Numbered from the stretch's first letter, positions 52,159 to 62,516 are shown. The stretch is DNA of 64,000 nucleotides from Flagellimonas sp. MMG031 (GCF_040112705.1 NZ_CP157804.1:1056501-1120500); one strand, 5' to 3'. The notes: a model not told the origin generated them from the letters alone. Numbers and translations are program-made.

Positions 52159-52731
52159 TTACTTTTTCCACTTGCCGCCACCTAGGTAGAAACCAAGTGA
52201 TATGCCCAGATAGGAGTTTTTAACTTCTACGCCTTCTCCCAAGTCAGACTTGCCAATAAGATTATAGCTTGCAGCCAAACGCAATTTGCCAAGTTCAAAA
52301 CCAGCACGGATTAATCCACCAAACTTTCCATCAAGCTCAAATTCTTCGCTATCCGGTCCTAGTTCATCAAAGCCAATATTAGCCAAAGAGCTGTAACCTA
52401 CACCTGCTCCCATAAAAGGGGCAAAGGATGAGCTTCCTGAGTTAAAATAGTAATCAAATGTTCCAGAGATGGTTCCACTTGCTGCCAAACTACCCTCAAT
52501 GGAGAAACCATCTGAGGTTACATTCTTAGCCATTGCTGCGGATTCATACCTTAGACCAATACTCATATTGTCAGCGATATTGTACTTTGGTTCAATGGCA
52601 ATTAGGACGCCACCACCACCATCTGGAATAGTGTATCCAGCATCAAGGCCTACTCGGAATTTGTTTTTTTCTTGTGCTTGTACCTGAACTACAGCTAGCA
52701 TAAGTAGGAATGCAAAAATGATTTTCTTCAT
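52159..52731 (-). CDS. Outer-membrane beta-barrel protein
   Basis: A 190-residue protein with a signal peptide (MKKIIFAFLLMLAVVQVQAQ) and alternating amphipathic strands: FRVGLDAGYTIPDGGGGVLI, then FAPFMGAGVGYSSLANIG. It ends in an aromatic-rich strand (LGISLGFYLGGG). It is an OmpW/outer membrane beta-barrel-like protein of about eight strands with unknown cargo. It is convergent with rimM. Confidence 0.85.
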   Translation of the reverse strand: MKKIIFAFLLMLAVVQVQAQEKNKFRVGLDAGYTIPDGGGGVLIAIEPKYNIADNMSIGLRYESAAMAKNVTSDGFSIEGSLAASGTISGTFDYYFNSGSSSFAPFMGAGVGYSSLANIGFDELGPDSEEFELDGKFGGLIRAGFELGKLRLAASYNLIGKSDLGEGVEVKNSYLGISLGFYLGGGKWKK

Positions 52732-52833
52732 AATCAAAAGTTTAATAAAATTGGTAATGATTTTAAATGGGGCTTCTCCCCGGTTAATAATTCGGCAAGT
52801 AACTATAATCGCAAGAATAAATTTGCCCTCAAT

Positions 52834-52884
52834 TGACGGATGCCCCTTCTGATCTGACGAATGCCCCTTCTGATCTGACGGATG
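52834..52884. repeat. 21-bp tandem repeat, 2.4 copies
   Basis: Units TGACGGATGCCCCTTCTGAT plus C and TGACGAATGCCCCTTCTGAT plus C, then a partial TGACGGATG, ending about 40 bp before trmN6. Confidence 0.85.
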
Positions 52885-52921
52885 TAATTTTGGTACAATC
52901 GATCAACGTATATTTGGACAC

Positions 52922-53632
52922 ATGAAACCGTTCCAATTCAAACAATTTTCCATTCACCAAGATCGATGCGCCATGAAGGTGGGTACCGACGGTGTTTTGT
53001 TGGGAGCTTGGGCCTCTTTGGACCATCAGCCCGCAACTATTTTGGATATAGGTGCCGGAACGGGACTTATTGCCATGCAATTGGCCCAGCGTTCATTGGC
53101 TGAGACCATAGATGCCATAGAGTTGGATGATGATGCCTACGAACAATGCGTTGCCAATTTTGAGGCTTCACCCTGGGGAGACAGACTGTTCTGTTACCAT
53201 GCAGGATTTGATGAATTTGTGGATGAAATGGACGAGCCTTACGATTTGATCGTTTCCAATCCACCCTTTCATTCGGAAGATGTTGCCAGTGGGGATAAGG
53301 CTCGGGATAAAGCTCGCCAGAACAATTCGTTGCCGTTCGAGGAATTGGTGCAGGGCTCGACCCAGTTGTTGACGGAGAAAGGGATTTTCGCTGTAATCAT
53401 TCCTTTTAAGGAAGAACAGCGCTTTTCTGCATTGGCCGAAAAGGTTGGTTTGTTCCCAATTCGAATCACAAGAGTGCAAGGAAATCCAGAGACCGATTTT
53501 AAAAGAAGTTTGATGGAATTTAGCTTTAAAAATTCCGAACCTCAGATAGATTCCCTGATCATTGAAACCGACAGACACCAATATACCGAAGCATACATCA
53601 AATTGACCCAAGCATTTTATTTGAAAATGTAA
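52922..53632 (+). CDS. trmN6: tRNA1(Val) A37 N6-methyltransferase-like
   Basis: A 236-residue class I SAM methyltransferase: FKQFSIHQDRCAMKVGTDGV then LLGAWASL, and motif I ILDIGAGTGLIAMQLAQ. The catalytic SNPPFH (about 120) is the N6-adenine methylase signature of the YfiC/TrmN6 family. It methylates A37 of tRNA-Val in relatives. The acyl-CoA dehydrogenase gene follows 44 bp downstream. Confidence 0.9.
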   Translation: MKPFQFKQFSIHQDRCAMKVGTDGVLLGAWASLDHQPATILDIGAGTGLIAMQLAQRSLAETIDAIELDDDAYEQCVANFEASPWGDRLFCYHAGFDEFVDEMDEPYDLIVSNPPFHSEDVASGDKARDKARQNNSLPFEELVQGSTQLLTEKGIFAVIIPFKEEQRFSALAEKVGLFPIRITRVQGNPETDFKRSLMEFSFKNSEPQIDSLIIETDRHQYTEAYIKLTQAFYLKM

Positions 53633-53676
53633 CAATGAACCAATGAAATGTTATATTTACTAAAAATTGAATTGAG

Positions 53677-54855
53677 ATGAAGCCCGACTTATTTGAAGCT
53701 CCAGATTACTACAACTTAGATGATTTACTTTCCGAGGAACATAAACTGGTCCGCGATTCTGCCCGCCAATGGGTAAAGCGCGATATATCCCCCATTATTG
53801 AGGACTATGCCCAAAGGGCGGAATTTCCCAAACAGATTATTGGTGGATTGGCCGAAATCGGGGCTTTTGGTCCCTACATCCCCGAAGAATACGGTGGAGC
53901 AGGTTTGGACCAAATCAGTTATGGATTGATCATGCAGGAGATAGAACGTGGCGATAGTGGGGTTCGTTCCACAGCTTCCGTGCAATCCTCATTGGTCATG
54001 TACCCCATATTTGCCTATGGTACCGAAGAACAACGAAAAAAATATTTGCCCAAGTTGGCAACTGGGGAATGGATGGGCTGTTTTGGCCTCACCGAACCCA
54101 ACCATGGTTCCAATCCCGGGGGAATGGAAACCAAGTTTAAGGACGCTGGCGACCATTATGTGCTCAACGGTGCCAAACTTTGGATTTCCAATTCACCATT
54201 CGCCGATGTGGCCGTAGTTTGGGCCAAAAATGAGGAAGGTCGGATTCATGGATTAATTGTGGAACGGGGAATGGAAGGTTTTTCAACACCGGAGACACAT
54301 AACAAATGGTCGCTACGTGCTTCTGCCACAGGCGAACTTATTTTTGACAATGTAAAAGTGCCCAAAGAAAATCTCTTGCCAGGTAAAAATGGTCTGGGAG
54401 CGCCGCTGGGCTGTTTGGACTCTGCCCGCTATGGCATTGCTTGGGGAGCGATTGGTGCCGCTATGGATTGCTATGATACGGCTTTGCGCTATGCCAAGGA
54501 ACGCGAACAGTTCGGGAAACCGATTGCGGCGTATCAGCTTCAGCAAAAAAAATTGGCCGAAATGATTACCGAAATCACTAAAGCGCAATTATTGGCATTT
54601 CGTTTGGGACAGCTCAAAAACGAAGGCAGGGCATCCACGGCACAAATTTCCATGGCCAAGCGGAACAATGTGGAAATGGCCATCAAAATTGCTCGTGAGG
54701 CAAGACAGGTTTTGGGTGGAATGGGCATCACTGGGGAGTACAGCATCATGCGCCACATGATGAACTTGGAAAGTGTGATTACTTACGAAGGTACGCACGA
54801 TATCCATTTGTTGATCACCGGTGCAGATATTACGGGGATTCAAGCCTTCAAATAA
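53677..54855 (+). CDS. Acyl-CoA dehydrogenase, glutaryl-CoA dehydrogenase-like
   Basis: A 392-residue FAD enzyme: GPYIPEEYGGAGLDQISYGL, the FAD segment CFGLTEPNHGSNPGGMETKF, and the catalytic base Glu in SVITYEGTHDIHLL (about 372). YAKEREQFGKPIAAYQLQQK and the ARYGIAWGAIGAA segment are typical of glutaryl-CoA dehydrogenases (lysine/tryptophan degradation, glutaryl-CoA to crotonyl-CoA). It is a single gene, convergent with the oxidoreductase remnant. Confidence 0.9.
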   Translation: MKPDLFEAPDYYNLDDLLSEEHKLVRDSARQWVKRDISPIIEDYAQRAEFPKQIIGGLAEIGAFGPYIPEEYGGAGLDQISYGLIMQEIERGDSGVRSTASVQSSLVMYPIFAYGTEEQRKKYLPKLATGEWMGCFGLTEPNHGSNPGGMETKFKDAGDHYVLNGAKLWISNSPFADVAVVWAKNEEGRIHGLIVERGMEGFSTPETHNKWSLRASATGELIFDNVKVPKENLLPGKNGLGAPLGCLDSARYGIAWGAIGAAMDCYDTALRYAKEREQFGKPIAAYQLQQKKLAEMITEITKAQLLAFRLGQLKNEGRASTAQISMAKRNNVEMAIKIAREARQVLGGMGITGEYSIMRHMMNLESVITYEGTHDIHLLITGADITGIQAFK

Positions 54856-54864
54856 GGAAGCAAA

Positions 54865-57166
54865 TCACGAATTTTTTTCTACCGTTACCCTTATGGACTT
54901 GCTAATCGGTGTCTGACTTTTGTCCGCAAAATGGTTGTGGGGCACCAACATATTGGTCTCAGGGAAATAGGCGGCCATGTTCCCTTTGGGAATGTTATAG
55001 GTCACTACCAAGAATTTCTCGGCGGTGCGCTGGATACCATCATAATGGCTATGCAGATTTAACACATCCAATTGTGTCAATCCCTTTTCGGCCATATCTT
55101 CCTCATTCATAAAAACCACCCGGCGTTCGTTGTGGATGCCACGGTATCGGTCGTTCAACCCATAAATCGTGGTATTGAATTGGTCATGGGAACGAATGGT
55201 CATCAATAATAACTCATTTGCTTGCAATTCGTGGTCTGACAAGGGGGTAATGGACAATTGTGCCATGCCATTGGGAAGCATCCTAAAGTCCCGTTTACGG
55301 ACATTGTTGGGCAAATAGTAGCCGAAACCCTTAGATCGTTCGCTGGTGTTATCAAATCCTTTTACGGTTTTATCAATCAATTTTCGGATAAGGTTGTAAT
55401 CCTGACCTAATTCATACCAGTTCATGGAGTGATTGCCCCTAAAATAGGTGTGTGCCAAGAGCGCAATAATCTCTGGCTCACTTTTGATGTGTTCCGAAGC
55501 AGGTTTTAACAGGCCCTTGCTCTGCCGTACTTTGCCAGTGCTGCTTTCCATGGTCAAAAATTGGAGCTCACCGTTTTTCTCATCTTTTTCAGAACGACCA
55601 AATGTGGGCAATACCAATGCAGTTTTGCCTGTAATTAAATGACTTCGATTCAGTTTGGTGCTGATCTGTACGGTCAACTCACAATTTTGAATAGCCTCAG
55701 CCGTGTATTTGGTATCCGAAGCCGCCATCACAAAATTACCGCCCAAACAAATAAAGACCTTTGCCTTTTTTTCGTGCATTGCCTCGATGGCCTCCACGGT
55801 ATCATACCCTTTTTCGGTAGGAGGATCAAAGTTGAGGTGTTCTTGGATTTTTTTGTTCAGCCTCTTGTTCACGTAGTGCATGATGCCCACGGAGCGATCC
55901 CCTTGCACATTGCTGTGCCCTCTCACGGGACAAGTCCCTGCAAAGGGTTTGCCCACGGCTCCTTTGAGCAGTAAAATGTTCACGTATTCCTTGATGCAGT
56001 CCACCGCATTCTTGTGCTGGGTGATTCCCATGGCCCAACAGATGACGATTTTGGAGTTTTCGGCCAACAGCTCCACTACCTTGTCAATTTTGTGCATGTA
56101 AACCCCACTCCTGCGTTGAAGGGTCTCCACATCGTAGCGGTTCAAATCGTTCAACAGCTCATCATACCCATCCACGTATTCCACGATAAATTCATGGTCA
56201 AGAACATTGTGGTTTTTGGCATCCAACGCCACCAATTTTTTTAGGATCAGTTTGGCCAATGCCACATCCTCATTGATTTTGACAGGTAAGTGAATGTCGG
56301 CAATAGGTTGTCCGTTGCCCAACATGTCGGAAACGCTTTGTGGATTTTTAAAGTTGACCAATCCTGTTTCGGCCAAGGGGTTGATGCTGATGACCTTGCC
56401 GCCATTCTTTTTGCATTTTTCCAAGGCGGATAGCATTCTCGGGTGATTGGTCCCAGGATTTTGCCCTACGACCAAAATTACCTCCGCACCATAGAGGTCG
56501 TCCAATGTTACCGAGCCCTTGCCAATGCCCAAGGTCTCAGAAAGTGCCACGCCAGATGATTCATGGCACATATTGGAGCAATCGGGCATGTTGTTGGTGC
56601 CAAAAGCGCGGGCAAACATGCCATAGAGGTAGGCAGCCTCATTGCTAGACCTACCGGAGGTGTAAAAAATCGCTTCGTTCGGGTCCTTGAGTTCATGGAG
56701 TTGCTCCGAAATCAATTCGAAGGCATTTTGCCAAGAAATGGCCTCGTAATGGACGCTATTTGGTCTTAAGACCATCGGTTTCAACGATGCGTCCTAATTT
56801 GTTGAGGTCAAAATCGCTGAGTCGGGAAAGTTCCTCTACGGAATGTTCCGCAAAAAAATCGGCGCCTATGTGTTCCCTTGTGGCTTCATCGGCCAGAGCT
56901 TTTGCCCCATTTTCACAATATTCCGCAATTTTTGAAGGATTTTCGGGAACGGGCCAGGCACAGCTTGGGCAGCGAAAACCGTCCTCCTGGTTCATTTCCA
57001 ACAAACTGCGCATGGAACGCACTATCCCCATTTCCTTAAATCCGTGGCGTAGGGCTTCCTTTACGCCCAGAAGTCCAGCTGAGGTCTCCATGGGTTCTTT
57101 GAGGCGGAGCCCAGTAAATTTAATGTCCCCGGTAAGGGAAATGTTGCGTTTTGTTTCGTTCTCCAT
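54865..57166 (-). pseudogene. FdhF/YdeP-family molybdopterin oxidoreductase, one frameshift
   Basis: Two overlapping frames make one 760-residue protein. The N-part (57166-56756) has CPSCAWPVPENPSKIAEYCE, then LNKLGRIVETD. The C-part continues from PMVLRPNSVHYEAISWQNAF through SNMCHESSGVALSETLGIGK and VLVVGQNPGTNHPRML to the C-terminal Mo-cofactor domain. Removing one base in GTTGAAACCG (about 56785) gives GRIVKPMVLRP and restores one frame. The family resembles formate dehydrogenase-like enzymes of unknown substrate (YdeP). It could be a true mutation or a sequence error; all other motifs look intact. Confidence 0.85.
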
Positions 57167-57171
57167 TATGG

Positions 57172-57540
57172 TCAGTGTTGCAATTTTGGATTGGGATAAT
57201 TGTCCGACTGGTCTTCCGCCCGATTCTCAAGACAAGTAAAGTCTTTTTCCAATAGCAGATGTAATTTTTTCCCGTTCGGAAGCTCCATTTCGTGTTCAAA
57301 ACCTACGGTATTGTCGTGAAACCAATTTTTTCCATCAGTTTCTGGAACCATCAACAGTATGGTGTGATTAGTATAGGATGCCTGTAGTTGATTTGCTTCT
57401 GGCATCAGCTTGACCTGATACCGGAAAACGTTTTCTCCCAATTCAGTGTTTTCCATGATGGAACCTGTTTCGGATAGTTGTTTTACCTCACTTTGGGTCA
57501 ATCTAAATCGTATGGAATTCCCTTTGATCCTAATTTTCAT
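57172..57540 (-). CDS. DUF7009-like small protein
   Basis: A 122-residue protein with the start at MKIRIKGNSIRFRLTQSEVK, the conserved beginning; an upstream start is less likely. It is beta-rich with a His/Cys C-terminus (CLENRAEDQSDNYPNPKLQH). It is found beside the FdhF/YdeP-like oxidoreductase, 5 bp away, and probably serves that enzyme. The family name is from memory. Confidence 0.7.
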   Translation of the reverse strand: MKIRIKGNSIRFRLTQSEVKQLSETGSIMENTELGENVFRYQVKLMPEANQLQASYTNHTILLMVPETDGKNWFHDNTVGFEHEMELPNGKKLHLLLEKDFTCLENRAEDQSDNYPNPKLQH

Positions 57541-57580
57541 GTGCACATTCAATTCGTCTTGGTAAGTTACGGCATTCCGT

Positions 57581-60580
57581 TCACTTCTTCGAATCAAATA
57601 GCTTTTTGCTCATTCTCATATCGGCATATCTAGGGTCCTGTACGTAGTTTTCTTTTTTCATTTTGATGACCTCAATGCTCAGGAACCCAAATTCTTCCAC
57701 GACTTTACCATAAAATCGGTAAATGCCCTTGCCCCTAAAATAGTATTTGGCGGCAACGGGCGGAAAGAGTACCGTATCGAAGACTTCGCCGTGCTGGTCT
57801 ACCAAAGTGGCAAAGTGCATGCGCTTGCCGTGATGGGTGGAGGTGTTTTTTACCGTGACCAAATACCCATAAATATCGATGTACTTGTTGAGGTACCGTT
57901 CCAAATCTTTTTGTCCGTTACTATTTTTTGGCGGTTCTTCCAACAGTTCAAAAGGACTACAAAGACAGAAGCCCAAGAGTTCCCATTGCTCAAAGGCGGT
58001 CTCCAATGTTGTGGTGTTGAGCTGGGGCATCTGAAATTTTTGATGTCTTGGCGGAAAAAGCTTTGGGTGTTCCAGTCGGTCGTTCTTGGAGAGCATCAAG
58101 TGGGCTTTCCAGAGCAGTTCGTGCTTGTTGATTCCCGTAAACCGAAACGCATCGATACGGATGAGGATGGAAAGTTGTTCCATTCGGATGAACACGCGGT
58201 CCAAAAAATCTTCCAAACAGGAAAAACTCCCGTGGAGCATTCGTTCTTTTAGGATGCGTTCCATGACCCTGCTCTCCAGGTCACGGAGGTACATCATTCC
58301 CAAATAAATGTGCTTGCCGTAAATACGGTTGACAATCATGCTTTTGTTCACACAGGGCGGATGAATGGTCGCACCCATCATACGGGCATCGTGCACATAG
58401 AATTCCGAACGGTAGAACCCGCCGCCATTATTGAGTACGGCCACCATATATTCCAAGGGAAAATAGGCTCTCAAAAATAAACTTTGATAGCTCTCCACGG
58501 CATAGGAGGCAGAGTGTCCCTTGGCAAAAGCATAGCCTGCAAAGCTGGCCACTTGGTTCCAGATTTCAGAGATGAGGGATTCCGCGTACCCTTTCTTCCT
58601 ACAATTGGAAATAAACTTGTCCTGTACTTTTTGGAACTCCTCCCGCGAACGGAATTTTCCGCTCATGCCCCTTCGGAGTACATCGGCCTCACCAAGGTCC
58701 AGACCGGCAAAATGATGGGCCACTTTGATCACATCTTCTTGGTAGACCATCACCCCGTAGGTGTCGGGCATAATCTCCAACATCACGGGATGAGCCTTTT
58801 CCTCGGTTCGGCCCTTATTGCGATGGCGCAGAATATATTCCCGCATCATACCGCTTTTGGCCACACCGGGACGGATGATGGAACTGGCGGCCACCAAACC
58901 CAGATAGTTATCAACTTGAAGTTTTTTGAGCAGCATGCGCATGGCCGGCGATTCCACATAAAAACAGCCCATGCATTGTGCGGTCTTGATCAAGTTGTTG
59001 ATCACAGGGTCTTTTTTAAACCCTTTGATGTCATGGATGTCGATATCGCCATATTTTTCGGGTTGGTTGTAGGCAACGATTTCCAGTGCCTCTTTGATTT
59101 TGCCCAAACCACGCTGCCCCAGAATATCAAACTTGTAAAGGCCAACATCTTCGGCGATGACCATATCATATTGGGTAGTGGGAAATCCTTTTGGCGGTAA
59201 ATGGGTAGCCGAAAACCAATGCAAAGGTTTGTCGCTGATCAAAATACCTCCGGCGTGAATGCTCAAATAATTGGGTTTGCCCTTGAGCAAGTTGCCATAT
59301 TTCAGTACGAGTTTGGATACATGGTCCAGTTGGTCAAGGCTATATCTTCCTGCCAGCAAAAAATCAATGTCCTGTGGCGGGAGCCCGAACACTTTGCCCA
59401 ATTCGCGGATAACGCCCCGCTCCTTAAAAGTGACATAGGTGCCGAGCAGGGCCACGTGTTCAAAACGTTCGAAGATGTATTCGGTCATGGCAGGGCGATC
59501 TTTCCACGAAAAATCAATGTCAAAATCGGGCGGATTGGCCCGGTAAAGGTTGATGAACCGCTCAAAATACAGGTCGAGCTCCATAGGGTCCACGTCGGTG
59601 ATGCGGAGCAAGTAAGCAACGATGCTGTTGGCGCCACTGCCTCGGCCTACATAAAAGAAACCTCTTCGTCTTGCTTCGGAAACAATATCCCAATTGATCA
59701 AAAAGTAGGAAACGAAACCCATTTTTTTGATGAGTTCCAATTCCTTGTTCAATCGGTTTTTGATGGAATCGTTCACTTCTTCATACCGATAGGGGAGTCC
59801 TTCGGCACAGAGTTGGTCCAAGAGTTGTTCATCTTCTTCCACACTTCCCAAATACGTTTTCAGGTTTTGGGGTTTTCTATTCTTGGAAAAATCAAAATGG
59901 ATACTGCACTTGTTGAGCAGTTTTTCCGTGTTTTCCAGAATAAAGGGGAACTCCGAAAATGCCGCAGCCAGATTCTGGATAGGATACATTTTTTCTTCCT
60001 CGCTGGCCTCCTCTTCCTTTGGAAGTTTGCTCAGCAATACGTTGTTGTCGATGGCCCTGAGCAATCGGTGGGCGTTAAAATCCTGTTTGTTCCGGAAGGT
60101 AACAGGCTGCTGTACCACCAATTTATGGGTGAGCGATGCCAATTTGGAAAAGGGAAGCCTACGCAAGTCCTTGATGGAGATTCCCACAAACTCATGCTCC
60201 TGAAAATTATCTAGTTCGTTGAGCAGTACCTGTTCAAACGGATATACCACAAACGCATTCTTAAAAGCTGGTGCCCGATGGGGAATCTTCAATCCATGGT
60301 GAAGGTGTTGGGACAAAAAATCGTTCAGTTCCAGATACCCTTCGTTGTTTTGTGCAATCCCGATAAAGCAGGGGAGCACTCCGTTCCTAAAATCGATGCC
60401 CAAAATGGGTTTGATGCCAAATTCCGGTGCTTTCCGAGCAAAATTCAATCCCGCTGAGGTATTGTTGATGTCCGTAAGCACCAGTTGGGTCACATGGTTT
60501 TGTTCGGCCAATTGCAATAGCTCCACCTCCGAGAAAGTCCCGAACCGTAAACTGTAATATGTGTGGCAGTTTAAATACAA
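57581..60580 (-). CDS. dnaE2: Second DNA polymerase III alpha (DnaE2/ImuC-like)
   Basis: A 999-residue C-family polymerase with the active site PPDFDIDFSW (about 352-361) and YPIQNLAAAFSE-type thumb sequences. It lacks the exonuclease fusion. The PHP domain looks inactive: NCHTYYSLRFG replaces the H-x-H start. The start codon is TTG at 60580. Its size and the dinB gene 165 bp upstream identify the SOS translesion pair of Bacteroidetes. It extends primers past lesions with low fidelity. Confidence 0.9.
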   Translation of the reverse strand: MYLNCHTYYSLRFGTFSEVELLQLAEQNHVTQLVLTDINNTSAGLNFARKAPEFGIKPILGIDFRNGVLPCFIGIAQNNEGYLELNDFLSQHLHHGLKIPHRAPAFKNAFVVYPFEQVLLNELDNFQEHEFVGISIKDLRRLPFSKLASLTHKLVVQQPVTFRNKQDFNAHRLLRAIDNNVLLSKLPKEEEASEEEKMYPIQNLAAAFSEFPFILENTEKLLNKCSIHFDFSKNRKPQNLKTYLGSVEEDEQLLDQLCAEGLPYRYEEVNDSIKNRLNKELELIKKMGFVSYFLINWDIVSEARRRGFFYVGRGSGANSIVAYLLRITDVDPMELDLYFERFINLYRANPPDFDIDFSWKDRPAMTEYIFERFEHVALLGTYVTFKERGVIRELGKVFGLPPQDIDFLLAGRYSLDQLDHVSKLVLKYGNLLKGKPNYLSIHAGGILISDKPLHWFSATHLPPKGFPTTQYDMVIAEDVGLYKFDILGQRGLGKIKEALEIVAYNQPEKYGDIDIHDIKGFKKDPVINNLIKTAQCMGCFYVESPAMRMLLKKLQVDNYLGLVAASSIIRPGVAKSGMMREYILRHRNKGRTEEKAHPVMLEIMPDTYGVMVYQEDVIKVAHHFAGLDLGEADVLRRGMSGKFRSREEFQKVQDKFISNCRKKGYAESLISEIWNQVASFAGYAFAKGHSASYAVESYQSLFLRAYFPLEYMVAVLNNGGGFYRSEFYVHDARMMGATIHPPCVNKSMIVNRIYGKHIYLGMMYLRDLESRVMERILKERMLHGSFSCLEDFLDRVFIRMEQLSILIRIDAFRFTGINKHELLWKAHLMLSKNDRLEHPKLFPPRHQKFQMPQLNTTTLETAFEQWELLGFCLCSPFELLEEPPKNSNGQKDLERYLNKYIDIYGYLVTVKNTSTHHGKRMHFATLVDQHGEVFDTVLFPPVAAKYYFRGKGIYRFYGKVVEEFGFLSIEVIKMKKENYVQDPRYADMRMSKKLFDSKK

Positions 60581-60623
60581 TTGTCAGTTATCAATTATCA
60601 ATGTCCAATTATCAGGTTTGGCT

Positions 60624-60657
60624 GTCGTATCGAGCGTAGTCGAGATGCGATACCGAC
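60624..60657. repeat. REP-like element
   Basis: GTATCGAGCGTAGTCGAGAT followed by GCGATACCGAC: a member of the CGAGCGnAGTCGAGA repeat family with a GTATCG/CGATAC stem. Confidence 0.55.
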
Positions 60658-60745
60658 TTGTAAAAACCTCTAGATTTAAACTTAGCTTGCATCCAGAGAG
60701 CCGTCTTGTATCTTGTGTCTGACAGCGTAGCGGTCTCAAGTCTGA

Positions 60746-61960
60746 TTACTGTTTTCGATGCGCCAAGACCACGGGCGGCTCCCCGTTAAATGGGTTGCGC
60801 ATGCTTCCAATGGTCTTTGCATCCATGGCGGAGGCGCGGACCACGCTCCGGCATCCAAATCGGTTCCGTACATGATCCATGGCCTTGTATAGGTTCAAGG
60901 TTTCTTCGGTGTCCTCAAAAAGGTTGATTTGGTAATTGCCCGAGACCAAGTGACTGAATCGAATTCCGATGAGGCGGACCAGCATCCGTTTGTTGTACAG
61001 CGAATCAAACAGCTCCAATATTTTTGGGATGAGCACATGGTCTGCACTCGTGTATGGAATCCGCGATTGTTTGGAATAGGTATTGAAATCGGAATACCGG
61101 ATTTTTACAGCGACACAGGCCGTTAACTTATCGCCCCGCCGTAGTTGGTAGGCCAAGTTTTCGGTCATGGCAATCAAAATACCCCTTAGTTTGATGACAT
61201 CGATGGTGTCCCGGTCAAAAGTCCGTTCGTTGGAAATGGATTTTCTATCGTGGAATGGGATTACGGGGGTGTTGTCTATCCCATTGGCCCGTTTCCAGAT
61301 GAGTCTACCGTTGGCACCCAATACCCGTTGCATAATGTCCATGGGCATATCTTGAATGGTCTTTACCTGCCGTATGCCCAAGTTTCGAAGGGTTTGATAG
61401 GTTTTATCGCCCACCATGGGTATTTTTTTGATGGAAAGTGGGGCCAAAAAAGGCTTTTCCAGACCAAAATCGATTTTGAGCTGATTGTTGGGTTTGGCTT
61501 CGTTGGTGGCCACTTTGGAAACCACTTTGTTCACCGATAACCCAAACGAAATGGGCAGTCCCGTTTCCCTAATGATTTTCTGGCGCATTTCCGTGGCATA
61601 TTTGTAGCAACCAAAAAAACGGTCCATGCCCGAGAGGTCGGCGTAAAACTCGTCAATGCTCGACTTTTCGAAAATGGGTACATGTTCTTTGATAATATCT
61701 GTGACCACATCCGAATATTTGCTGTAAGTGCCAGCGTTTCCACGAATGACCACGGCTTCGGGACAAAGCTCCTTGGCCATTTTCATGGGCATGCCAGAAT
61801 GCACACCAAACCCACGGGTCTCGTAACTGCAGGCCGCCACCACGCCACGGTCGCTGGTGCCGCCCACCAATAAGGGCTTATTTTTAAGCTCTGTATTGAT
61901 GATGCGCTCCACGGACACATAAAAAGTATCCAAGTCAAGATGCAAAATCGTCTTTTCCAT
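60746..61960 (-). CDS. dinB: DNA polymerase IV
   Basis: A 404-residue Y-family polymerase: HLDLDTFYVSVER with metal Asp9/Asp11, and SSIDEFYADLSG with D103-E104. The C-terminal little-finger region is present but no clear beta-clamp peptide was noted at the end. It works with dnaE2 in translesion synthesis. A LexA-type box was not identified by eye upstream. Confidence 0.94.
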   Translation of the reverse strand: MEKTILHLDLDTFYVSVERIINTELKNKPLLVGGTSDRGVVAACSYETRGFGVHSGMPMKMAKELCPEAVVIRGNAGTYSKYSDVVTDIIKEHVPIFEKSSIDEFYADLSGMDRFFGCYKYATEMRQKIIRETGLPISFGLSVNKVVSKVATNEAKPNNQLKIDFGLEKPFLAPLSIKKIPMVGDKTYQTLRNLGIRQVKTIQDMPMDIMQRVLGANGRLIWKRANGIDNTPVIPFHDRKSISNERTFDRDTIDVIKLRGILIAMTENLAYQLRRGDKLTACVAVKIRYSDFNTYSKQSRIPYTSADHVLIPKILELFDSLYNKRMLVRLIGIRFSHLVSGNYQINLFEDTEETLNLYKAMDHVRNRFGCRSVVRASAMDAKTIGSMRNPFNGEPPVVLAHRKQ

Positions 61961-62068
61961 TGTTCAGTTGAAGGAAAGCTAAATTATGGAAATATTCCTA
62001 TAAAATGGAAATAATCCAAAAAATAAATATCAACAACCCGTGCTGTTATTTTTTCCGAAAAATCATCC

Positions 62069-62076
62069 TATCTTTG
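62069..62076 (+). promoter_or_regulatory. -7 box of the small-RNA candidate
   Basis: TATCTTTG, an exact TAnnTTTG match; transcription would start near 62082. Confidence 0.6.
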
Positions 62077-62081
62077 TATCG

Positions 62082-62176
62082 TTGTGTTGGATTCCAGTCG
62101 CGATGATTGGAATCAGGTTGAAGCATCCAATCGATGCTCGCCAATGAAAGGCTTTCCTTTTGGAAGGCTTTTTTTG
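62082..62176 (+). ncRNA. Candidate small RNA upstream of dinB
   Basis: About 95 nt between a TAnnTTTG box and a strong terminator, with no open frame. Stem 1: GATTCCA (62090-62096) with TGGAATC (62108-62114). Stem 2: AGCATC (62122-62127) with GATGCT (62133-62138). Stem 3: a 10-bp terminator stem (62148-62157 with 62162-62171) followed by T residues. The family is unknown; it is divergent from dinB. Confidence 0.55.
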
Positions 62177-62268
62177 TTCGTGAGACCCAGTTTTGGACTT
62201 GTTCAAAATGCTAGGTCGAACAAATTCCGCTAAAAAGCGGAATCCTTTCCTAATGAATTGGGTGATAA

Positions 62269-62333
62269 TGTCACTTTGAGCGCAGTCGAGAAGTCTCTTT
62301 GCCAAAGGTCTCGACTGCGCTCGACCTGACAAA
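62269..62333. repeat. REP-like palindrome
   Basis: TTGAGCGCAGTCGAGAAGTC and, about 15 bp on, GGTCTCGACTGCGCTCGACC: long inverted arms forming a stable hairpin. Confidence 0.8.
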
Positions 62334-62516
62334 TAACAAAGCATTTTTGGTAATTCGTGCAATTCGTGTCGAGTCACTTAACCAAGCAAAAGATTCTTCG
62401 CTTGGCTCAGAGTGACCATTAGATTTCTCAATCGTCGCTATGCTCCTCATTTCGAAATGACAGGTTAATTCTCTTTTGATGATGGTGTCATTCGAATCAA
62501 CTGAAGTAAAATACAC

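Noticed and set aside
58484..60214. Long plus-strand open frames inside dnaE2
   Set aside because: Antisense shadows; the minus-strand protein has clear polymerase motifs.
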